From: Hyphochytrium catenoides
Lineage: Eukaryota; Sar; Hyphochytriomycetes; Hyphochytriales; Hyphochytriaceae
Direction: 5' to 3'
Length of the DNA: 28,405 bases
Assembly: GCA_900088475.1 (NCBI GenBank)
Contig: FLMG01000355.1
Coordinates: 215,787-244,191, forward strand
Shown here: positions 22,488 through 28,405 of the stretch, piece by piece
How positions within the stretch are numbered: position 1 is the stretch's first letter
How the letters are laid out: the number at the start of each line of letters is the position of its first letter
Program-made: the position numbers and the translations under genes
The notes under the pieces: generated by a model
Databases searched by the model: none
The model's input: the letters and a program-made list of their open reading frames with translations, nothing else
Told to the model about the DNA's origin: nothing

Positions 22488-22568
22488 CACTAATTGAACC
22501 AAATCCTGGCCTCTCATTCTGTCACAATCCCCGAATAGCCAGACCGCAACCCATTAGGGTACCCGAGT
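22488..22568 (-). repeat. tRNA-Arg-like patch, possible SINE head
   Basis: On the minus strand CCTAATGGGTTGCGGTCTGG and the following GGGGATTGTG resemble the D arm to variable-loop part of eukaryotic tRNA-Arg, whose D-loop reads CCTAATGGATAAGGC. GGTTCAA occurs further on, like a Pol III B box, but no T-arm stem forms around it. It is therefore not a functional tRNA. A tRNA-derived SINE or degenerate pseudogene is the best guess. Confidence 0.3.
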
Positions 22569-25109
22569 AATTTTGTGGCATCAAAGAGATACACTGTCTA
22601 TTGCCCCTTTGGACCAACATATGACTTGGTCTTCAAAGGGTATTATGGGTAGACACCTGGGTAGACTCAATGGTCCGATAGACGTGACTGCCCCATGGCA
22701 GTTACAAGCAGAACAGAATACCTCTGATACCCACACAAAGGCCGAACCCCTCCAGCTGAAGACAATCCCCGAACCAGAAACCAGAACCTGTCTTTGTCGT
22801 AAGCCCTATTCCTGAAGAATGGGGCGTCCCATCTAGAACAATCATGGGGTTTGAAACGTGCTGAATGCGAATTTGAACAAAACGGCGATTTTAATATTGG
22901 CAGGAAGGTACCCTGCAACCGGGAGAATTCTCCAAGGAATGTGATGTTCCTGTCGCTTTTAGTTCAACTCTTAGACGCCTTTACGACCACAGAAAGAGGG
23001 GTCCAATTATTTGGTGAGGGAAAGTTAGCAATGATGGAGGATGGAGGGAGCGGGCTCTATGGAACTACACAGTACATAACAACAGAGGTTCTGATTGAAG
23101 ATGTACCAGAAGGTGGAGGAGCAAGATCGATGATGATCTATCTCTCTACTCCTCACTAACAATGAAGCAGGAGGGAAACCTCTTCTACTAATAATAACAC
23201 AGGTTATTCCTCCGACTTTCTTGTACTATAAGTCCGCGGCCATGATGTCCAGCCGTCGTCTCCTTGTTCATAGCTTTTCAGTGGCTCCATTCTTCTCAGA
23301 TTTTCAAGGCCTTCTCTCAATTCTTCTTCAACAATCTTCTATTGGAAGAAATGGTGGATCATCATATCATGAGCGAAGGCTTTTATACGAGTCGAGGAAG
23401 AAGAAGCACTTCTTCTGACGATTGCTTTGCTTAGAACATCTCTTCCTGCTCTGATGTCCTGCTATGAAATATTCTCATGTTGGACAACGGAGAGGAAGAA
23501 GTTCGGAACAGCTTGGGATCGCGTTCATTCTGAATGGGCCTTTTGCGGGCAACAACAAGTAGCCGCTTTGAAGGGATTAGCGACCTGTGGGCTGGAGGAG
23601 AGTGGCTTATTCAGGTTGTTGCTGCTACTACACTGCTGAATAGTAGAGTTGTACAAAGGGTATGCTATGCTTTTTAAATGATGATGATGCAGCAAAGTAA
23701 AGGTCTCGTAGTCTGAAGAAAATCCCTGTAACCCCACTGGCGATGGCCATGATGACCGAAGACGGCAAATGTTGGTCATCTACTTCTATTGTGCTCTCTA
23801 GTGGCGCGGTAAGTAGAAGCTGGAAGGAAGAAGCACACTCGGGAAGATACGTATCCACCTTATCGTTCAGTGCACTAATCCGACGGGCAGCTCCAGCTTG
23901 CTAGTCCTCTCTTCTGCTGTCACGTCGTCCATAAAAAGACGAAGGAGCGGCTATATTGGTCATCCTTATGTCCTGGATCGATACCAATCTGTGATGAGCA
24001 AGGTTAAGATCCGGCCAAAGGTCCGCAACTGTACTCTGTCACACCCGAAACCGAACATCATCCTTCACTGCTAAAATTGTCAGTCAGAGGACTGGCTCCT
24101 TAAGTATGTCCATAGTAAAGTAACCGCTAATGAGGAGATCAGGCCACATTGCTGCCGCCACCGATTAGTGCAGGTTTAGAAGAATGAGCCTAAAGCAGAA
24201 ACTAATTAGCAGCCTTGCAGCCAAATTGACAAGGAAAGTATAACTCTTAACTACTCTCATCTTTCCGGGGACGGTTGCCTACTACACTACTAGAAAACAT
24301 CGCTTTGATGTCCTGTTGGTTGAAAAGGTACCTGCAGGAAGTGGCATTCTCCATTGGCACATAGTTCTAATAATGGATGAGTAGGACTATAATAGCTGTA
24401 GAACTAGAAATGCCGCCGTCGCAACCAGTATGGGTGACCTCATCCCCTCCTCCTCCTGTTGGCGACTCGAGGGTCGAAGAGGCACCCCACGACGTAGCTC
24501 TCTTTCATCAAAGGGTTGGAAGCAGTCCACGAGGAGGAGTCGTCCAGTAAAGACAAGAGAGCTAGCAATCTTTACTGTTGCTCTCAAGATAAATAAATCT
24601 GACAGCCCCCTCTCCACGGGTACATTTTCTTTTTAGCCGTGTGTTCGGCTGCTGTGTGGATGCCGAAACACACAGAAGCAAAAAGAGAGTAGAAGCTGCA
24701 ATATCGCGGTGTCTAATTCTCGAAAACTATCGAAAGCACTGATGAACAGGTCTCATACCATCCAAGCTGACGTCCTCAGCCTCCTCCTTTAGTTTTGAAA
24801 GCGCTGAGCCTTGTTTGCTATATGTAAAAGGCGCGTGGATGTGGACCTACTATCTGCCAAGTGGTGAGTACGAAGGATAACTAGTACTTTTAGGCACACT
24901 TAACCGTGAGAAGAACGACACCCGCCTGATTAAGAATTGCTCTCCTCGTCTTCCGCATTACGTTGTCGTCGCTACGAGAAGGTAGAAAGGAGTAGATACC
25001 TGCTCAACGGAGCGGGCGCTTCCAGGTACGTTACCGTTTGGAGGAAGAGAATCCGAAAAGGAGAGCCTGGGCCATCGCTTCCTAGTAGTACTTACTTCTC
25101 CGTCGTTGA

Positions 25110-25319
25110 ACTTTATCTCTCTCGTTCAATGCGGTCGCTCATTCAGCTGGGCACTGCATCTGTGGTCACTTATCCGCTCGCTCCCACTGCATCTGTGAGC
25201 ACTTCATTCGACTCGCAGCTAACAAACTTAAAAGGGAGAGGAAGAATCTTGAACTGTCGTCTATGCTGGATCATGATGGGCAGCAAGCAGAGCTGCAAGC
25301 AGTCTCTTCTGCTTGTTGA
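25110..25319 (+). other. Open frame with duplicated HCIC-x-H motif
   Basis: A stop-bounded plus-strand frame of 69 codons ending at TGA 25317-25319. It contains two copies of a Cys-His motif (HCICGHLSARSHCICEHF) followed by a charged, helix-prone stretch (NKLKRERKNLELSSMLDHDG). It has no ATG before the motif and overlaps the 170-codon frame at 24937-25449. It may be an exon or a coincidence of a 13-base tandem repeat (cactgcatctgtg). Confidence 0.2.
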
Positions 25320-25906
25320 CGACATTCCAGTGGTTTTCTTTTGCTTTACTTGTAGAAGGGAGTTCTACTGCAAGTGCTTGCTTTGCAGTCTGCAGCTACC
25401 TCCTACAGCGGACCACCGCCACCTGTCATTGCACGTCATATCCATATAAATCCTTGGCAATCCCTTTTGCCAGGTAGGTAAATAAATAGGAAGCACATGG
25501 ATTTGAAATATCACCGATTTCTCGTCTTTTGAATCTCCTTTTGTGGAAAAAGTAATGATAGTATTCGGAATAGCGTGTAGAGATTAGAGATCTCGATAGG
25601 CTCACGTCAGGCTCCTTGACCTTTCATTTCGACGGATTCTGATGCTCTCCCTACTCTCCAAGGCAAAGCTGCATGTAGAACTAGGTCGTCGGACGGCCGG
25701 GGGGCAGGGCGGCCAGCAGCACGGGTGCGCGTCGATGGAGAGAAGGTAACTCATCCTGAGAGCTGAAGACCTGGACGAGACGAAGCTATGCTGCTGGCTC
25801 ATTCTCCTTTATAGACTACTGTACTTGACACTCATTAAGACGCAAAGGGGACTTCACCATTGGTATTATCTTGGTTGGGCAGGCTGCGGATCACCGTGAC
25901 TAAGTT

Positions 25907-27887
25907 ATGAAGAAAAACTCTGCGATCTTAACGGTTTCCCAAACTCTATGGGCTCTCTCCCTTTTGCTTGGGCTATCTACTTCACTGTTTGAATGCTTTA
26001 AAGTAGACGCAGCTTATTCTGCACATACGGACACAAGGTTGTCCGAGAAATCGGCAGCCCCTCTGTTTACCCCAGAATTGGCGAACGTCGTGCCAGCCTC
26101 CATCCATGATGGACATAACTACCTCTATGGTAGGTTCACTGAGCCCATCAGGAAGGTTGATTTTTTGAGGTCGAACGGAAGCGTATCGTCTGGCTTCTCT
26201 GAGTTCTTTACGGCAAAGAACTTCCACTATGCATCCGTCTCAACGGACAAGTATATGCTGGCTTTTGCCATAGTCAATGTAGGCTGCATGTTAACAAGGC
26301 TTCTGCCATTGATGGTGCGCCACTGACGACCTTCCCTTGAAAGCTTAACTACGCTGGGGCAGCCTTCGTCTACGTTGTTGATAAGACTGGACCAGAACAC
26401 GATAAGTTTGAGTACACAGGTAACGGTACCGTTTTGCAACTTTCCCTGACATGTTCTCATAGCTGGCAACCATACCTTTTAGCAACGCTTCCTCTGGCGG
26501 CCGGAATCCGCATGGCCCCTAGCTCAATTGAGGTAGATGGCATATATCTGTTGGTCAGTGGCACGACTTCGATGCCAGTCTTTCATGATGCTGTTTGTTA
26601 GGGTTGCTCCACATACAAGACCCTTTTCGGTACATCAATATCTGCCTGTTTTGATGCTGAGAAGGCGGCGTGGACGTACGACGTCGCAGCTTCCCTGGTA
26701 GGTACTGAGAAGCACGACAGACTGTGTACAGCTAGACTGACCCACATGAACCGTAGTCGAACGACAAGGATGGAACCAAAAAAGACTTGAAAGCGCATTA
26801 TGAGATGGCTAGCACAGAGTCCCTGGTGATTCTCTTCCCGCTATCAAATGACGCCTACCGTCCTGCCTACGTACACAAGGTGAGCGGCCTCATGACCAAT
26901 TCTCTTTAATTGTACCCACCAAAGTTTTCATTTATAGATGGCGGGAGCCCCTTGCAGCGGGAGAATAACTCTGGATGGAGAAGCCTACGACTTTGATGAC
27001 GGCCTCGGAGTAATCGGTAATAAGACTAGTGCCTATTCGTAGTATTTATTGCTGGCCTTTGACATGAGTAAAGATTGGACCAGAAGCTTAGCGTTGAGAA
27101 AGACAGAATGGAATTGGGCATCGTCCGCATTCTTCGCAAAGGTAAACATCAAGAAGACTCAAACGGTACGTAGTGTCTCCTCTCTTATTGATGGTTAACT
27201 CGGCTTGTCTGAGCTTTCCTTTGATTGTTTCCACTAAGGATGGTACGATAGAGACAACGAGCAAGCGGAGCTCTGTAGGGATTAACCTCAGCGCGAAAGT
27301 GTATGACATAGGTTAGTCCCTTGCCTGGTCGTGAATAGCGACCAAAGAAGACTAACCAAAATCTGACAATGTCTACTAGAGGGCCAGTCTCAAGAAAATG
27401 CCGTCTGGATAGACGGAAAGGTGTTTCCAGTTCAAGGGGTAGAGTTCCACGTGCCTCAGGTAACTATTCAAAGCATCTAGCCAGAGTGATATACCATGAC
27501 GGCATCTAATGAGACCGATTACTTCATGTCTACGCAGACTCTTGCCGAGTCCCAATGGAGGATCAGCAGCGTTTCCTCTACCACTGACCTGTCGGAGTCT
27601 CACAGCCACATGTAATGATTCCCACATCAGGAGCTAATCAAGTCTTTCTCAAGCTGACAGCTGCCTATTGCAGGGGTGCATCAATCAACTTGAACTTTAC
27701 ACCCAAGGGAACCCGCGAGGAGCATGCAAATCTCTTCGTCGTTGTGTCAGACTTTGTTCAGCCTTACGGAAAGTTCAATGGGATGATCAAGCTCAAAACA
27801 AAGGATAGAGATGGCACACTAACGGAAATGGAGATCCAAGTTGACTCTGCCTATGGAGTTGTAGAGGACCACTATGCCCTTTGGTAG
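25907..27887 (+). CDS. DUF2804 family protein with signal peptide, 11 exons
   Basis: Exons 25907-26278, 26344-26419, 26483-26532, 26602-26697, 26757-26879, 26938-27016, 27074-27165, 27239-27311, 27380-27459, 27538-27611 and 27674-27887 join in frame to about 442 residues. An in-frame TAA lies two codons before the ATG. Residues 1-40 look like a signal peptide: KK, a hydrophobic core (LWALSLLLGLSTSLF), then VDA-AYS. The rest matches DUF2804 (Pfam PF10974) landmarks in order: HDGHNYLYGRF, NFHYASVSTDKYMLAFAIV, LNYAGAAFVYVVDK, the KMAGAPCSGRITLDGEAYDF segment, GVIDWTRS...TEWNWASSAF, VGINLSAKV, ENAVWIDGKV, INLNFTPKGTREEHAN, and a Gly-rich end closing in GVVEDHYALW. Bacterial members are about 340 residues without a leader; the function is unknown. 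All ten introns are 57-78 bp, which supports this structure. Exon 7 could instead end at 27141, also in frame. Secretion or targeting to a complex plastid is inferred only from the leader. Confidence 0.87.
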
Positions 27888-28405
27888 GCCCGACAGTAAC
27901 TGCGGACTCTCCTGCTCTGATGCGGTGGTTCCTATCCATCTTCGGGGCCTCTTGTGACCTCACAAAGAAAAAAGTGGATGAGCAGGACCCATCATTGTTG
28001 TGCGACCCAAGTGCACTGTTTACGCCTCAACCACGATCAGGCACATCATCAAATTGATCAACAGTCTGTGATCCAGGATAGAGGGGCTCCACATAAAGGA
28101 TAGAGCGAACGCCGACTCCATTTATTCCTAATCTAATATTGGGTGTTACAAAACTTGGAGAGCGATGAATGATTCTGATGGAGTAATCTTTTCCGAAAGA
28201 TACAATGTGTTGAATGTTTCGTTTCCCACTCATAGAATGGCCTTTCTCCCAAGGAGGAAAAATGCGAGTTGGAAAGCTTCGTAGATGCAGGTTCAATCCT
28301 TTGAGATGATGGTTCTGATGATGGGGCTACCGAGCGGGGGCGAGGAACAAACGCTCTCCAAGGTCGCTTGCGCGGGCACTTTCTCGCTCTCTTTCCTCTC
28401 AATAG
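27888..28405. other. No recognised gene at right edge
   Basis: 518 bp after the DUF2804 stop codon. Two overlapping minus-strand frames of 89 codons (28296-28027 and 28402-28133) show no motif I recognise. They could be the end of a gene that starts outside the window. Confidence 0.45.

Larger units (their letters stand above)
22261..25906. other. No recognised gene; unassigned 3.6 kb
   Basis: A long stretch free of dinucleotide tracts between the last CT block and the DUF2804 gene. Plus-strand frames at 22851-23159 (102 codons) and 24937-25449 (170 codons, TTG start) and minus frames at 23525-23858 have no recognisable motifs. They could be chance, decayed transposon sequence or unrecognised exons. 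A tRNA-Arg-like patch (about 22488-22568, minus) and a Cys-His frame (25110-25319, plus) are listed separately. Confidence 0.5.

Noticed and set aside
25907-27887. Bacterial contamination or recent bacterial transfer carrying the DUF2804 gene
   Set aside because: Ten in-frame GT-AG introns of uniform size and a eukaryotic-style leader make it an established nuclear gene. Transfer from another eukaryote is not excluded.
28200-28320. tRNA suggested by a B-box-like GGTTCAATCC near 28290
   Set aside because: No A box at the proper distance and no acceptor, D or T stems can be formed.

Overview
This is nuclear DNA from a protist, probably a microbial alga. Genes are split by many GT-AG spliceosomal introns, codon use is balanced, there is a 51-base assembly gap, and (CT)n/(GA)n tracts are abundant. 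An array of CX4CX9CX2H 'WRKY19-like' zinc fingers, a TMC-type membrane protein and a DUF2804 protein together fit a stramenopile, chromerid or cryptophyte-like lineage. The sequence alone does not decide between these. All exon structures below were worked out by hand from reading frames, splice sites and family motifs.

Layout. 1-2108: CT microsatellites and sequence with no recognised gene. 2109-9882 (+): an 18-exon gene for a TMC family protein of about 926 residues. 9883-11768: spacer with a GA block and a perfect (TC)24. 11769-15076 (+): a 7-exon mitochondrial aconitase of about 783 residues with all catalytic and Fe-S residues. 15077-15760: convergent spacer. 20132-15761 (-): a gene for at least 12 tandem CCCH fingers, broken by the gap at 16603-16653. 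20133-22260: spacer with a possible small membrane-protein exon and alternating GA and CT tracts. 22261-25906: about 3.6 kb without tracts or recognised genes, holding one tRNA-Arg-like patch and a few unassigned ORFs. 25907-27887 (+): an 11-exon gene for a secretory-signal DUF2804 protein of about 442 residues. 27888-28405: nothing recognised.

The genes do not form a pathway. They look like ordinary neighbouring eukaryotic genes: a candidate ion channel, a TCA-cycle enzyme, a putative nucleic-acid-binding regulator and a protein of unknown function. The most notable points are the intron placement in the finger array (most boundaries in the same glycine codon after the zinc-ligand His, phase 1), a one-base frame conflict in that gene next to the gap, a Cys-rich expansion before the conserved CGPF motif of the TMC protein, and an abrupt change of architecture near 22.2 kb. 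Left of it introns are mostly 80-475 bp, many with CT tracts; right of it they are all 57-78 bp with no tracts.
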